Shown: piece after piece, positions 9,601 through 18,468 of the stretch | Layout of the letters: the number at the start of each line of letters is the position of its first letter | Position numbering within the stretch: the stretch's first letter is position 1 | NCBI GenBank assembly: GCA_016710325.1 | Contig: JADJXK010000001.1 | Span: 868,001-932,000 of the forward strand | Direction of reading: 5' to 3' | DNA length: 64,000 nucleotides | From: Candidatus Leptofilum proximum | Lineage (GTDB): Bacteria > Chloroflexota > Anaerolineae > Promineifilales > Promineifilaceae | Translations under genes and position numbers: made by a program | Notes under the pieces: model-generated | Database searches by the model: none | What the model saw: the letters and a program-made list of their open reading frames with translations, nothing else | Told to the model about the DNA's origin: nothing

Positions 9601-10468
9601 CCTGCGCGCCGCGCCCAACAAGCGGGAAGAATGGGTGGAAAAACAGGTCAAGGCCGGCGTCGATGTGATCATCACCCATCCGCGCAAGGTGGAGACAGGT
9701 ATTGACCTGCTCGATTTCCCGACCATCGTCTGGATGGCCATCGATTATTCCGTTTACACTGTCCTGCAAGCCAGCCGCCGCTCCTGGCGTATCGGCCAGA
9801 CGGAGCCGGTGAAGGTCTGCTTTTTCGCTTACGAAGAGACTATTCAGGAAGTTGCTCTGCGCCTGGTGGCCGCCAAAGTGGCCGCCGCTTTACGTGTCAA
9901 CGGCGACACCGTCGGCGACGACAGCCTGGCCGAACTCGACGACCTCACCTCCGGCGACCTCGTGGCCACGCTGGCTAAGATTATCACCGGTGATGTGCAG
10001 ATTGAGGCCCACAGTTTGCAGCAGGCCTTTGCCGAAGCCAACGCCAGCCTGCGCCAGGCCAATACCATTATTGGTGAATACAGCCTGGTGGAAGAGGAGC
10101 TGGAAGAGGCAGCGGCTGTTGTGGCGGGTGGCAATGGGCACCAGAATGGTGATGTTCACCTGAATGGTGATAGTCACGTAAATGGAAATGGTCAACGGCC
10201 GTTATTGGCACCAGATCATCTGATCGTGACGAATGGCCGCAACGGCCGTTCCCCCCAGCAGGCATCGCTCTTCACCAATGGCCATTTGCCAAACGGCAAT
10301 GGCCACGGCTACGAGCGGGCGAAGTCCAATGGGGCCGCGACTGTTGGTACACATTTGAATGGCAAGCAGCAGGAACCAGGCGGAGACGATAAGATGAACA
10401 AATCGGCTGTCCAGAATAAACTTGTGCCTGCACCACCACCCGTGCCGCGACCACGCCTGGTGCTCTAA
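6611..10468 (+). CDS. DNA N6-adenine methyltransferase-SF2 helicase fusion protein
   Basis: A 1,285-residue fusion. The N-terminal Rossmann methyltransferase has SAM motif ILDPCAGEGTAL (about 35-46) and catalytic NPPY (117-120), typical of N6-adenine enzymes. It is followed by a SNF2/SF2 helicase: Walker A GEMGSGKSS (469-477), DEVH (731-734), motif III-like ALTGTIYGG, and motif VI QASRRSWRIGQ (about 1052-1062). A four-cysteine zinc ribbon (CPVC at 618-621, CSSETC at 644-649) is inserted between the helicase motifs. The last 110 residues are low-complexity Asn-Gly-His repeats. The ATG at 6611 is chosen for AAAGGAACTCTCTC upstream; a TTG reading from 6575 lacks one. Similar fusions are found on integrative elements. 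A role in element replication, repair or anti-restriction is inference. Confidence 0.8.
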   Translation: MTRLANMEKAGYFPLPPLVTQLIPTFISTPHGGRILDPCAGEGTALVSLAETLALSPYGVELHEERARLAREKIQALQVKLLVANRSAQLPTQTRLLHDSYQNVQASRDGFNLLYLNPPYDQDQEESGRSTRLEVQFLTRTRPYLQPGGLLVYVVPQHLLKLRKLAEYLVSHFQIIQIYRFPDSTETPGQDGLYERFKQIVLFGVRRKQAVPPDPAAVTALRALAEGDTPLLIKQLLSPLTAPTEPPYQLPPLTVKDSGFKFRAMFIDPADALAEARQLGASSKSAWREHLDPDGAHVPLRPLTPLKIGHMNSVIAAGHLNNQVLVEGEERLLIKGRNYKVTRTEEYEEPLPDGRTRVTHLETESVVTDITTLNSNGQVTSYKGTELEQFLQKWIAHLTGIVAQEYPPVYQFDLNGYGRLLNSLSKKRPIPGMVDQNGRGKSGLLPAQKHATAAALTRLETHQDAVIVGEMGSGKSSIGASVAAGRHARRTIVLCPPHLVDKWQREFKAVWPGVRTMHLQTISDVDQFFGPQPDDAPLVGVLKQTTARSASGWEHAYDYGGPASHNYGSKGYMDIERPWGNVLSARKLMDLPIEERPLPTRQLSERQILALQQRGIRCPVCGETQFLSGRPLAVSELKTATRVCSSETCRSPLYQFTRRRSESQVRGSFKLYAERERLIRSYTDKGQPVPLHELEKWHGTAVRDTFGYGKAPLAGYIKKRGKGKLDLVLVDEVHQYKGFDSDQGYAMHHLAQASEKVVALTGTIYGGKASSLFYLLFRLAPEMGHAYVDLEATGQRRLRSRDWVSAYGILQRIETVTLDEDGRQTANSRSSVRFKELPGGSPAMLPWLLNRSVFLSLGDMGFHLPEYTEIPITVPMAPEQALRYESLKEQLKEELKERLIRGDKSLLAGYLYALLFWPDSPRRAKVVACPRTGEVVASVPALPEDFVGPKEEEILELCLQEKAQGRRVLLLCQQTDTLDIQPEWKTTLEAAGLKAAILRAAPNKREEWVEKQVKAGVDVIITHPRKVETGIDLLDFPTIVWMAIDYSVYTVLQASRRSWRIGQTEPVKVCFFAYEETIQEVALRLVAAKVAAALRVNGDTVGDDSLAELDDLTSGDLVATLAKIITGDVQIEAHSLQQAFAEANASLRQANTIIGEYSLVEEELEEAAAVVAGGNGHQNGDVHLNGDSHVNGNGQRPLLAPDHLIVTNGRNGRSPQQASLFTNGHLPNGNGHGYERAKSNGAATVGTHLNGKQQEPGGDDKMNKSAVQNKLVPAPPPVPRPRLVL

Positions 10469-10516
10469 AATGTACTTCATTATTTTTGCCCCAACCAGGC
10501 TTCCTGTTTACCCGTT

Positions 10517-10570
10517 CTTATTATCATTTTGAGTATATAATGATAATAAGAATTTTCTTATTATCATAAG
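10517..10570. promoter_or_regulatory. Triple CTTATTATCAT operator-like repeat
   Basis: CTTATTATCATT (10517-10528), its perfect reverse complement (10539-10550), and a third copy CTTATTATCATAAG (10557-10570) lie directly before the truncated Fic reading frame at 10584. The inverted pair plus one extra half-site looks like an autoregulatory operator. AT-rich TATAAT-like sequence lies between the arms. The binding protein is unknown. Confidence 0.5.
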
Positions 10571-10583
10571 TGGAAATAACACT

Positions 10584-10660
10584 ATGCAACCAGAAGATTT
10601 TCAGAGTAATCATGCGCCTGGTCGCATCCTTCATCATCCCAAGGGCTACTGGACCTATAT
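10584..10660 (+). pseudogene. N-terminal fragment of a Fic/DOC-family protein
   Basis: The frame MQPEDFQSNHAPGRILHHPKG continues as YWTYI and is then cut by the IS5-like element at 10661. The HHPKGYWTYI pattern resembles the N-terminal leader of Fic (AMP-transferase) proteins, where a similar G-x-W-x-F block precedes PNPLPP. The Fic catalytic motif is not present: the rest of the gene is missing on the far side of the element, so a deletion accompanied or followed the insertion. Assignment rests on about 25 residues. Confidence 0.4.
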
Positions 10661-11663
10661 TAGAGTTGTTCCTAATTAAAAAACGGGTAAATTCCAGCCA
10701 ATTCAGCTGGAGAAAACTAAATGAGCCTACAAATTCGTGATGATCGTCATATGCGTGCTTTAACCGGCGTATCAGAAACACAATTCGAGATTTTACTAGA
10801 AGTATTTTTCATGACTTACACCAAGATGCAATGGCAAGCCTATCAAGACGGTAGCGCAGCCGGTGTGCGTCAACGGCGTCCAGGCGGTGGCCGAAAAGGT
10901 GCTTTGCCCACGATGCGAGATAAATTGTTGTTTCTGCTCTACTATTTCAAGGTTTATCCCACCTTCGATGTGTTAGGCACTCAATTCAACATGGCCCGGT
11001 CCAAAGCGAATGAAAACCTGTATAAGTTAGTCCCTGTTTTATATCAAACCCTGGTTCACCTGGAGGTCATGCCCCCTCGTGAGTTTGCCACGCCAGACGA
11101 TTTACTCGAAGCACTGGCTGGTATGGACACGATTCTGATTGATGTCACCGAAAGGAGCTATCGCCGTCCCCAGGATAACCAAGAGCAGCGTGAACATTAC
11201 AGTGGCAAAAAAAAGACACACGCTTAAAAACACGGTGATAACGGCTTTGAACAAAACGATTCTTTTCCTGGGACGGACCTTTGCCGGACATGTTCATGAT
11301 TACACCATGCTTAAAGAGGAGTTTCCGCCAGAACAAGCTTGGTTTGAATTCATGGCAGTCTTAGTTGATTTAGGCTATCAGGGCATTCTCGCCGATTATG
11401 TGGGAGAAGAGATTCATATCCCCACAAAAAGCCACGTAAAAGTAAGAAGAACCCTGTGACCACCTTATCAACCGAACAAAAAGCTGACAATAAAGCGTTG
11501 AGTCAAATCAGAATATTGGTTGAAAACGCGATCTGTGGTTTGAAGCGATACAATATTCTTGTGCATCGATTTCGTAACCACAGAAAGTCTTTTGAGGATG
11601 ACGTGATTGGCATTGCCGCTGGTCTCTGGAACTTCAATCTCAATTATTAAGGAACAACTCTAG
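10661..11663 (+). mobile_element. IS5-like insertion sequence with inactive transposase
   Basis: About 1.0 kb bounded by inverted ends: TAGAGTTGTTCCTAATTA on the left and, read inward from the right, TAGAGTTGTTCCTTAAT. TA flanks both GAGTTGTTCC termini. It separates a Fic N-terminal fragment from the C-terminal part of an unrelated secreted protein, so sequence has been lost at this site. Confidence 0.75.
10721..11650 (+). pseudogene. IS5-family transposase, frameshifted twice
   Basis: The N-terminal part (10721-11227) has a helix-turn-helix domain and reaches the first catalytic region (MDTILIDVTE) before ending at SGKKKTHA. An A8 run at 11207-11214 then needs a +1 shift to continue as KKRHTLKNTVITALNKTI. 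A second, -1 shift near 11430 restores the original frame for HKKPRKSK-type sequence and ends NFNLNY at 11650. The usual order D, D (VDLGYQG), E (LVENAICGLKRY) is visible only when the frames are joined. Two opposite shifts argue for decay rather than programmed frameshifting. Confidence 0.7.
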
Positions 11664-12227
11664 TATTTATTCGATGAGACAGCATCCGATTTACCCGCTC
11701 CTGTCGTAGAGCAGATGGTAGTTGCCGATTTTGATAACTGTGGAGGCATAAACAATTTGGGGTGGCAAATGGGTGCTGCTTACCAGCCACCCCATAATCA
11801 GTTAACTGAAAACTATATTATTAAGCCAGATCGTGGCTGTGTAGCCAAGCTAACATATCAAATTAGAGATTGGGGCGCGTTTTGGATGAAACTGCCAACC
11901 CCTGATTTGAGCGCGTTTCGAGAGCAGAATGGTGTGCTTACTTTCGATATAAGGGCTAATGAGCCAATTCCGGACGGGGTGCAAATTGAATTGAAGCGGC
12001 TGTGTTTGCCCAATGAAGGATGCGGCGAGATGTCAGTCTACTACATGACGGGGATTACGTCTGAGTGGCAAACACGTCGTGTGCCGTTGGAGGGATTCGG
12101 TAGCATTGGCTGGGCACCGTCGCTGTCAACATGGGACGGTATCGAAGAACTCGTTTTCACCTTTGCTTTCCCCAACGCAGGTAACAATGGTTCAATTTAT
12201 TTGGACAATGTTACGTTCGAGCGTTGA
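11664..12227 (+). pseudogene. C-terminal part of a secreted CIA30/galactose-binding-like protein
   Basis: The frame is open from the IS edge (YLFDETASDLPAPVVEQ) and has lost its start and signal peptide. It continues as MVVADFDNCGGINNLGWQMG and ends SIYLDNVTFER. The domain is paralogous to residues 80-258 of the protein at 17692-18468: VADFD, the RGC..L.Y.I..WGAFWMKL block, and SIYLDNV are shared. This is a beta-sandwich layout like CIA30 or carbohydrate-binding modules. The product may be expressed from ATG 11715 but would not be secreted. Confidence 0.6.
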
Positions 12228-12347
12228 CTCTTTTTAAAATCAGTGCTTATAAGGAAAAGGAGTTTGACCTTTAGCATAACAAACCGGTTGCAAACTTCTT
12301 TTCCTTGAATTTTGGAAGTCGTCGCATCTCAATTTCATATCTGCTTA

Positions 12348-13714
12348 GGGTTCGTTCGTTAACAACTTTGGATATTGGGTAAAATAGCCGCCAATCAATT
12401 TAGCCAATTGGAGGCCATATGACCGTAATCCATCAATGTGAATGTGCGATTTGTCAGCAATCTGAATCTCATCCAGAACAGGCGCAACATCAACGAATGA
12501 ACTTGTTTATGAGCCGCCTCGATGAACAACAACGCCGCTGGTATGCCGCACTTGAAGCCCAAAAATTGGGTCACGGCGGAACGACGCTGATAGCCAGGAT
12601 AACCGGGCTATCTGTGGAAACCATTCGGCGCGGTCGATATGAATTAGACAACGATTTGGCGGACCGACCCGTTGACCGGGTACGCCAGGCCGGGGGTGGT
12701 CGTCAAGCAGTTGAAAAAAACGCCGTCCATTACCACCGCCCTCCAAGAAGTAATTGATGATGACATTGCTGGCGACCCGATGGTTGACCACAAATGGGTC
12801 CGTCGTTCTCTGCAATATTTGGCCCAGGCCCTGGTTAAACGGCGTTTTCGGATTGGTCCGACCACTGTGCGCCGTTTGTTGAAGAAACTGAACTATCGCT
12901 TGTTCGGCAATTGTCAAAGTCTGACACCCCGGCATCCTGACCGAGATAAGCAATTTCGCTTCATCCGCCGGGTGAAGAAACTATTCCTGACCGCAGGTTG
13001 GCCGGTTATCAGTGTCGATACCAAAAAGAAGGAGTTGATTGGCAATGTCAAAAATGCCGGACGTATTTGGGAACAAGCGCCCACATTGGTTAATGCCCAT
13101 GACTTTCTTTCTGAAGCAATGGGTCGGGCAACACCGTACGGCATCTATGACCTGGTCCATCAGCAAGGCTCTGTCTATGTCGGCACTTCTTATGATACGC
13201 CTGAATTCGCTGCTTATGCCATTGCCCAGTGGTGGGCTGACCCCGACCGCCCTCGCTTTGCCCGCGAAGACAAACTGCTCATTCTCTGTGATGCCGGAGG
13301 CAGCAATAATTGCCGTTACTGGCGCTGGAAAATCGAGGTGCAAAAGCAACTGGCTGACGCGTTTGGCATTGAGGTGATGATTTGTCATTATCCCACCGGG
13401 GCCTCCAAATGGAATCCCATTGAACACCGGCTCTTCAGCGAGATTTCCAAGAATTGGGCGGGTAAACCTTTACGCTCTTTTCAGACCACACTCAATTACA
13501 TTCGGGATACCACAACGGAAACGGGGCTGAAGGTCCAAGCGTGCCTAGTTGAACGGGTCTTTGATAAAGGGATCAAGTATGACCCTGACGAACGGGACAA
13601 CCTCAATTTACAGCGTTGTCGTACCTGTCCTACTTGGAACTATATCCTTCAACCACAGGTTTGTTCTGGATGATATTCGATTGTTAATGTCCAAAGTTAT
13701 TTTTGATTGAACCC
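12348..13714 (+). mobile_element. ISAzo13-family insertion sequence
   Basis: A 1,367-bp element with imperfect terminal repeats starting GGGTTC, matching at AACTTTGGA further in. It is flanked by a TTA direct repeat (12345-12347 and 13715-13717). It lies in the intergenic space between the truncated binding-module gene and the secreted cluster at 13750. Confidence 0.8.
12419..13673 (+). pseudogene. ISAzo13-family DDE transposase, one frameshift
   Basis: The first frame (MTVIHQCECAICQQSESHPE onward) contains zinc-like cysteines and the ISAzo13 leader with GLSVETIRRGRYEL. It fails in an A7 run at 12714-12720. A +1 shift there continues as TPSITTALQEVIDDD and runs to 13673 with the DDE region: ISVDTKKKELIG, ILCDAGGSNNCRYWRWK and SKWNPIEHRLFSEIS. 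Family, order and spacing are typical. The shift could be decay, sequencing error or regulated frameshifting; one fewer A would restore the gene. Confidence 0.8.
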
Positions 13715-13749
13715 TTAGCTTCCGAAAAATTGTCTAGGAGGGAATAACA

Positions 13750-14928
13750 ATGTCTCGGAATTGTTTCCGGTTAACAAGTTTTGTATTTTTGGTTGTTTTT
13801 GTATGTATGAACTTCATTATCATCGCTGCTGATGACGAACCGCAAATTGATTGGGTCAAAGAGAGCATTGATACGGTTGATAGCGGTTTTTATATCCATT
13901 ATAGCTATACAGATATTTCCTTAGATGCTCAGGGTCATTCACATATCTGTTATCGAGGAGAAGAACATGATTTACGCTATGCAACAAACTCGGTTAATGG
14001 GTGGTCAACTGAAGTGGTGATGGATCTTTCCATTGGTGTTGCCCGTGAATGTGCAATTATGCTCGATGCGGATGGGTTACCGCTTATTAGCTTTAGTTAT
14101 GATGATGGCAGTGGTGAAAATTTATATTATGCCTACAAAGATGCAAATGGCGAATGGCATCTAGAATTGGTTTTTGGCGTTATTAACAACAGTGTCGGGA
14201 TGGAAAATGATATAGCTATTGACGAGAACGGCCGTATTCACATCAGTCATTGGGAGTGGTCTGGTGGTAATCTTCTATACTCATTTAAAGAAAATGGCGT
14301 GTGGAAAACAGAAACGTTGGTTGATGGGGGTGTGACCTGGGATAAGACAGCCATTGCTGTTGATAATCAACAAAAAGTTCATATCGTTTATGGTACCGGG
14401 AGCCAAATCCTACATATTGCCGGTCAGCATAATAATTGGAGTGAGCCAGAAATTGTTGCGTCTTGTCCAGGCTCAGCTTGTGGTCCGGCATTAGTCATCG
14501 ATGTTCAAAACAATTTGCATGTCACATTTGGGTTGGCTAACGAATTACAGTACGGTACTAACAAATCAGGGGAATGGGAAATACAAGCTGTTGCCACGGA
14601 TGTGGCTGTTGCTGAACACCATGCCGTCACCGTTGATCAAAACAACTATGTTCACATCAGTTTTTTTGACGCTATTAATCCTGGTCTCTACTATGCCAAC
14701 AACGTTTCTGGGAAATGGCCAACATTTACTGTTGAAAGCGGGGGTGATATCGGGCGGTCAAATGCTATTGCCGTTGATCAAGATAATCATGTCAAGCTTA
14801 GCTATCGCAACGACTTTGATGGGGCATCAATAAATCAGCCGGTATTGAAATATGCTGAAACGATTGACCCAATCGGCTCTACATCAGACCCACTCCAGAT
14901 TTATTTGCCAATGATTGTAAAAGAGTGA
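13750..14928 (+). CDS. Secreted repeat protein, probably beta-propeller, with C-terminal YLP motif
   Basis: A 392-residue exported protein. A signal peptide spans about residues 9-27 (FVFLVVFVCMNFIIIAA). The body is built of about seven repeats with the theme A(I/V)D-N-HISY/F followed by LYYA and G-W, as in BNR/sialidase-like or FG-GAP-like propellers. No sialidase catalytic residues are evident. It ends IYLPMIVKE, a short hydrophobic motif shared with the other secreted proteins here. GGAGGG precedes the ATG. It is the first gene of a plus-strand cluster running to 20945. Base composition is visibly AT-richer than the 38-46 kb region. Confidence 0.7.
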   Translation: MSRNCFRLTSFVFLVVFVCMNFIIIAADDEPQIDWVKESIDTVDSGFYIHYSYTDISLDAQGHSHICYRGEEHDLRYATNSVNGWSTEVVMDLSIGVARECAIMLDADGLPLISFSYDDGSGENLYYAYKDANGEWHLELVFGVINNSVGMENDIAIDENGRIHISHWEWSGGNLLYSFKENGVWKTETLVDGGVTWDKTAIAVDNQQKVHIVYGTGSQILHIAGQHNNWSEPEIVASCPGSACGPALVIDVQNNLHVTFGLANELQYGTNKSGEWEIQAVATDVAVAEHHAVTVDQNNYVHISFFDAINPGLYYANNVSGKWPTFTVESGGDIGRSNAIAVDQDNHVKLSYRNDFDGASINQPVLKYAETIDPIGSTSDPLQIYLPMIVKE

Positions 14929-15013
14929 CGCTTTGGGGAGGGTCGATTGCCCCTTGATTATTTCGTATATTTGATTGGGAACCACTCATTATGTTAACTT
15001 AAAGAGGTACCAG

Positions 15014-17626
15014 ATGCTTTTGAAGCGAAATGAACAGTATCGGATTCTGGGGTGGTTTGGATTAATCTTGGCGGTCATGGGGTTCTGCACGTTATTGGCG
15101 ACTATGAAACAAACGGCCGTTGCTCAGACTGATTGTTCAACAATTTACAATGATGAATTGGGATGGACTATCGAAATATGTCCGGCTGATCCCATTGTTT
15201 CTACATCTATGATTGTGTTGGTTGATGGCATTGAGCAAGGAGAAGCTGCTTTTGTACGTTTTTCTTATCCATCCCAAAATAGCTCTGGTAAACCACAGGT
15301 CGCTGTGTTCTACGCTAGTGGGTATATCCGCCTTAAGCAGGGAGCCGATCCAACCCCTGCAATCCCCTTTGGTACATCCGTAGTTCTTGGCCCTGCTTAT
15401 TGGCCCGATCAAACCACCTATTATCACAATCCTTTGCTCACCGAAATAGATATTGACACAAGCTGGTTGCCAATTGGACCATTACGCCTTGAAGGGTTAG
15501 GGAACAATCACGCCTTCGACATTTCTTACAATTTTACATTGCCATCGCCAAAAGATAGACAGACACGGTTGCATGTTACTCAAACCTATACGGCAACAAC
15601 GGCCGTTTCCATCGATCCAGCCCGTCGTGCAGAATCTCAAGGGTTTAAGCTCGTGCAATTCTCCTCTATGTATATCAACGAAGGGGGAGGGTGTGATTTT
15701 GGCAATATAGATTGTCATGATAGTAATAGCATGCGATTTATAGGTAACGATCTAGAGCGTCACCAGGTCGATTTTAGTACTGTAACACCTGATACCTTCA
15801 TAATTAATACTCCTGTTCCTTTAGGAAGCTCCTGGTTAGACGCACTGCACACCGATGATACGGGCTGGCAAGGAAATACGCCTAATCTACGCATTGCTCA
15901 AGATACTTTGCCATCTGACCACACAATTACGGCCCAAGGGTGGATCAGCGCAACAACAAATCCAGAGGAGAATAATGTGAGTTTGTGGCTGCATGATGAT
16001 GGGAATGCTTCACTAAATTGGACAGTCGGCCAGAGCGACCAGGTAAGCTACTGGTTGCTGGCTGAAGATAACCCACCGGATCCGTGGCGTGAGCTTGCCT
16101 TGAGATCAGGGGAAACGTTTCTTGATTTTGAGAGCAGTCATGATTGTGTCTTTGTCAACGATCCAGGCCAGTCTACGAACGGCAGTGTGCAATTAGTCAA
16201 GGGTTATCAGGATGCAGCTTTGCAATTGGCTTATGATATCGGCAGTAGTAATGGAAACTGGGCCCAAATTCGCTGCGACTTTGATCCGCCACTTGATTTA
16301 TCAAGCACTGATCACCTGCGATTTGATTGGCTCGGTGATCCAGATGCGGCAAACTCGATTGAAGTTGGGTTGGTCAACCCCGGTGACGGAAAAGAGAATA
16401 TCTTTGCCCGTGGCTACCATCACCCCAGCCAGCATGGGTGGTGGGGACAGCTGATTGTCCCATATCAATTTTTGCATCCCTGGACAGATGGGACGACGTT
16501 TGACTCAAGTCAGGTAAGCGCCTTTTTTATTTCGGTAGTTAAGGATCCTGTCGATGATGTCGGTGGTGTCGGTCATTTTTCAATCGACAATCTGAACGCT
16601 TATCAGGTCGCCTCACGCACGGTGCCAGCCAGTTTTGAGATGTTTAGTAAACATATAACGGCCTCAACGATGGCTGCAAACTGGCTCATTGCCCAACAGC
16701 AGGCAACAGGTTTGTTGAAGTCGTGGGAAGAAGAGGCGACCTGTACTGCCCATACCTATGATCAGGCTCTGGCGTTGCTTGTGTTCATGCATGAAGGGCT
16801 GTGGACTGAAGCAGATGCTCTGGTCGAGGCATTGGCAATGACGCAGAACACAGATGGATCCTGGTATAAAAGTCGAAACTGCCTCACCCTCGCCCCGGTA
16901 CATACTCAAAAGTGGGAAGGTGACATTGCATGGGCCATCTATGCGCTTAACCGCTATCTTGCGTTGGGTGGCACACAAAATGGAGCGGCCAACAGTCGCA
17001 ATCTTGCTGCTGACTGGCTGATAACACGTATTAATCCCGCTGATGGTTGTCTGGTAATTGATCATACAGAAGGCACGATTGACGTCTGGTGGGCCCTGAG
17101 TACAGCTGGCCCAAATTATCTAGATGAGAGTGCTGGCTTGAAACATTGTTTGCTTACTTATTATTGGGACGAGGCGATGGGGCGCTTCCAGGGGGGAAGG
17201 GATTGGTGGCAACCCTATTTGGATAACCAGACCTGGGGCGCTGCATTTTTGAAATCCATTGGCGAGGCAGATAAGGCGCGCCGCGCGTTAAGTTATGCTG
17301 ATGCCGTGTTAATGCTTCCGGCTCAAGGAGGGCATCTATTTGGTTTAGATGGCCAGGGAGGGCCATGGTCTGTCTGGAATGAAGGTATGGGCCAATATGT
17401 CGCCAGTGGTGGTGCAGGTGCAAACGAACTATTGGGCGAGTTGTTGGCACAACAACGTGTAGATGGAGCGGTGCCCGGCTCTCCAGACGTGTTTGAAGGT
17501 GGTGGTGTTTGGACAACTCGCTGGCATGGGGTGGCACCTACTGCGTGGCTCTACTTCGCTTTGAATAACGAGCCTTTTCATGGTAATCCTGCGATTTATT
17601 TGCCGATTATCTTAACAAATAATTGA
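15014..17626 (+). CDS. Secreted multidomain glycan-active protein with six-hairpin-like C-terminal domain
   Basis: An 870-residue exported protein. The start at 15014 follows AAAGAGGTACCAG; a TTG reading from 14975 is less likely. A membrane-spanning signal (about 15-38) is followed by an unassigned beta-rich region and a binding-module-like segment (about 350-530) containing FSIDNLNAY, similar in layout to CIA30/CBM domains. The C-terminal 330 residues are helical with WL/QQ repeats (MAANWLIAQQQATGLLKSWE, then TYDQALALLVF) like six-hairpin glycosidases. It ends AIYLPIILTNN. A polysaccharide substrate is inferred; no family-specific catalytic pair could be fixed. Confidence 0.65.
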   Translation: MLLKRNEQYRILGWFGLILAVMGFCTLLATMKQTAVAQTDCSTIYNDELGWTIEICPADPIVSTSMIVLVDGIEQGEAAFVRFSYPSQNSSGKPQVAVFYASGYIRLKQGADPTPAIPFGTSVVLGPAYWPDQTTYYHNPLLTEIDIDTSWLPIGPLRLEGLGNNHAFDISYNFTLPSPKDRQTRLHVTQTYTATTAVSIDPARRAESQGFKLVQFSSMYINEGGGCDFGNIDCHDSNSMRFIGNDLERHQVDFSTVTPDTFIINTPVPLGSSWLDALHTDDTGWQGNTPNLRIAQDTLPSDHTITAQGWISATTNPEENNVSLWLHDDGNASLNWTVGQSDQVSYWLLAEDNPPDPWRELALRSGETFLDFESSHDCVFVNDPGQSTNGSVQLVKGYQDAALQLAYDIGSSNGNWAQIRCDFDPPLDLSSTDHLRFDWLGDPDAANSIEVGLVNPGDGKENIFARGYHHPSQHGWWGQLIVPYQFLHPWTDGTTFDSSQVSAFFISVVKDPVDDVGGVGHFSIDNLNAYQVASRTVPASFEMFSKHITASTMAANWLIAQQQATGLLKSWEEEATCTAHTYDQALALLVFMHEGLWTEADALVEALAMTQNTDGSWYKSRNCLTLAPVHTQKWEGDIAWAIYALNRYLALGGTQNGAANSRNLAADWLITRINPADGCLVIDHTEGTIDVWWALSTAGPNYLDESAGLKHCLLTYYWDEAMGRFQGGRDWWQPYLDNQTWGAAFLKSIGEADKARRALSYADAVLMLPAQGGHLFGLDGQGGPWSVWNEGMGQYVASGGAGANELLGELLAQQRVDGAVPGSPDVFEGGGVWTTRWHGVAPTAWLYFALNNEPFHGNPAIYLPIILTNN

Positions 17627-17691
17627 ATCATGTATTTGATTGCATCAATTTTAGAGGGTCAATTGATGTTGATTCAACAAGGGAGGAATTC

Positions 17692-18468
17692 ATGATCCAT
17701 TACTTTCAAAAACAGATGAGGCGTGTCGTTCCAAATGAACACAATCATGTTATTCGTCAGTTTTCCCTATTGTTTATCATCTCTCTGACTTTAGTATTTG
17801 TTGATGTTGCCCAAACGCAACCAAAGGAAACCCGATTTTCTGACGATGATGGCGCAGCTAATGATGGGCAATTGGGGGACACAGTCGACAATCTGGTTTA
17901 TTTACCAACCATTCTGAAACCTCCTGAGTTCTTGGTGATTGCAGACTTTGATACATGCAAACCCCCCAATAACTTAGTTGGAGATATGGGAGCAGCTTGC
18001 CCTGACCCAGGCTGCCCCCCGCCAGATCAATTATTTGAAAGTTATCCTGCAGAGCCAGAAAGAGGTTGTATAGCTTGCCTGGAGTATCACATCAAGAATT
18101 GGGGGGCGTTCTGGATGAAGCTCAATCATTTAGATATGACTCCATATCCCTATCTTGTTTTTGATGTTCGCGGTACAGGAGACATTATTGGCAAACAGTT
18201 TAAGATTGAAATAAAACGAAATTGCCACTCTACTTTAGATGGAACAGAGTGTTATGAACTGGAAATCAATTATGTTGGTGGGGTTACGGCTAACTGGGAG
18301 CAAAAACGAATCGACCTTTCAGAGTTCGCATTTCCTCCTGGTTGGCAGCTTCCTTATAAGTCCATCCAGGATTGGTCAGACCTTGAAGAGTTGGTGTTCA
18401 CTGTGGAAGGAAACCAGTCTGGAGAAGATGGGTCCATTTATCTGGATAATGTCCGACTAGAAAAATGA
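17692..18468 (+). CDS. Secreted CIA30/galactose-binding-like domain protein
   Basis: A 258-residue exported protein. The ATG at 17692 follows GGGAGGAATTC. The signal anchor is at about 24-42, followed by an acidic linker, the YLPTIL motif (70-75) and then one beta-sandwich domain (about 80-258) with VIADFDTCKPP, NWGAFWMKL and SIYLDNVRLEK. Here the YLP motif is internal, unlike its C-terminal place in the neighbours. The domain is paralogous to the fragment at 11664-12227. The stop overlaps the next start in ATGA, so the genes are translationally coupled. Probably a carbohydrate-binding partner of the flanking enzymes. Confidence 0.65.
   Translation: MIHYFQKQMRRVVPNEHNHVIRQFSLLFIISLTLVFVDVAQTQPKETRFSDDDGAANDGQLGDTVDNLVYLPTILKPPEFLVIADFDTCKPPNNLVGDMGAACPDPGCPPPDQLFESYPAEPERGCIACLEYHIKNWGAFWMKLNHLDMTPYPYLVFDVRGTGDIIGKQFKIEIKRNCHSTLDGTECYELEINYVGGVTANWEQKRIDLSEFAFPPGWQLPYKSIQDWSDLEELVFTVEGNQSGEDGSIYLDNVRLEK

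Noticed and set aside
11207..12720. Frameshifts in the IS5-like and ISAzo13 transposases as programmed
   Set aside because: They need +1 shifts, and the IS5-like gene also needs a second, opposite shift. No in-phase heptamer suitable for -1 slippage is placed correctly. Decay or sequencing error is more likely.
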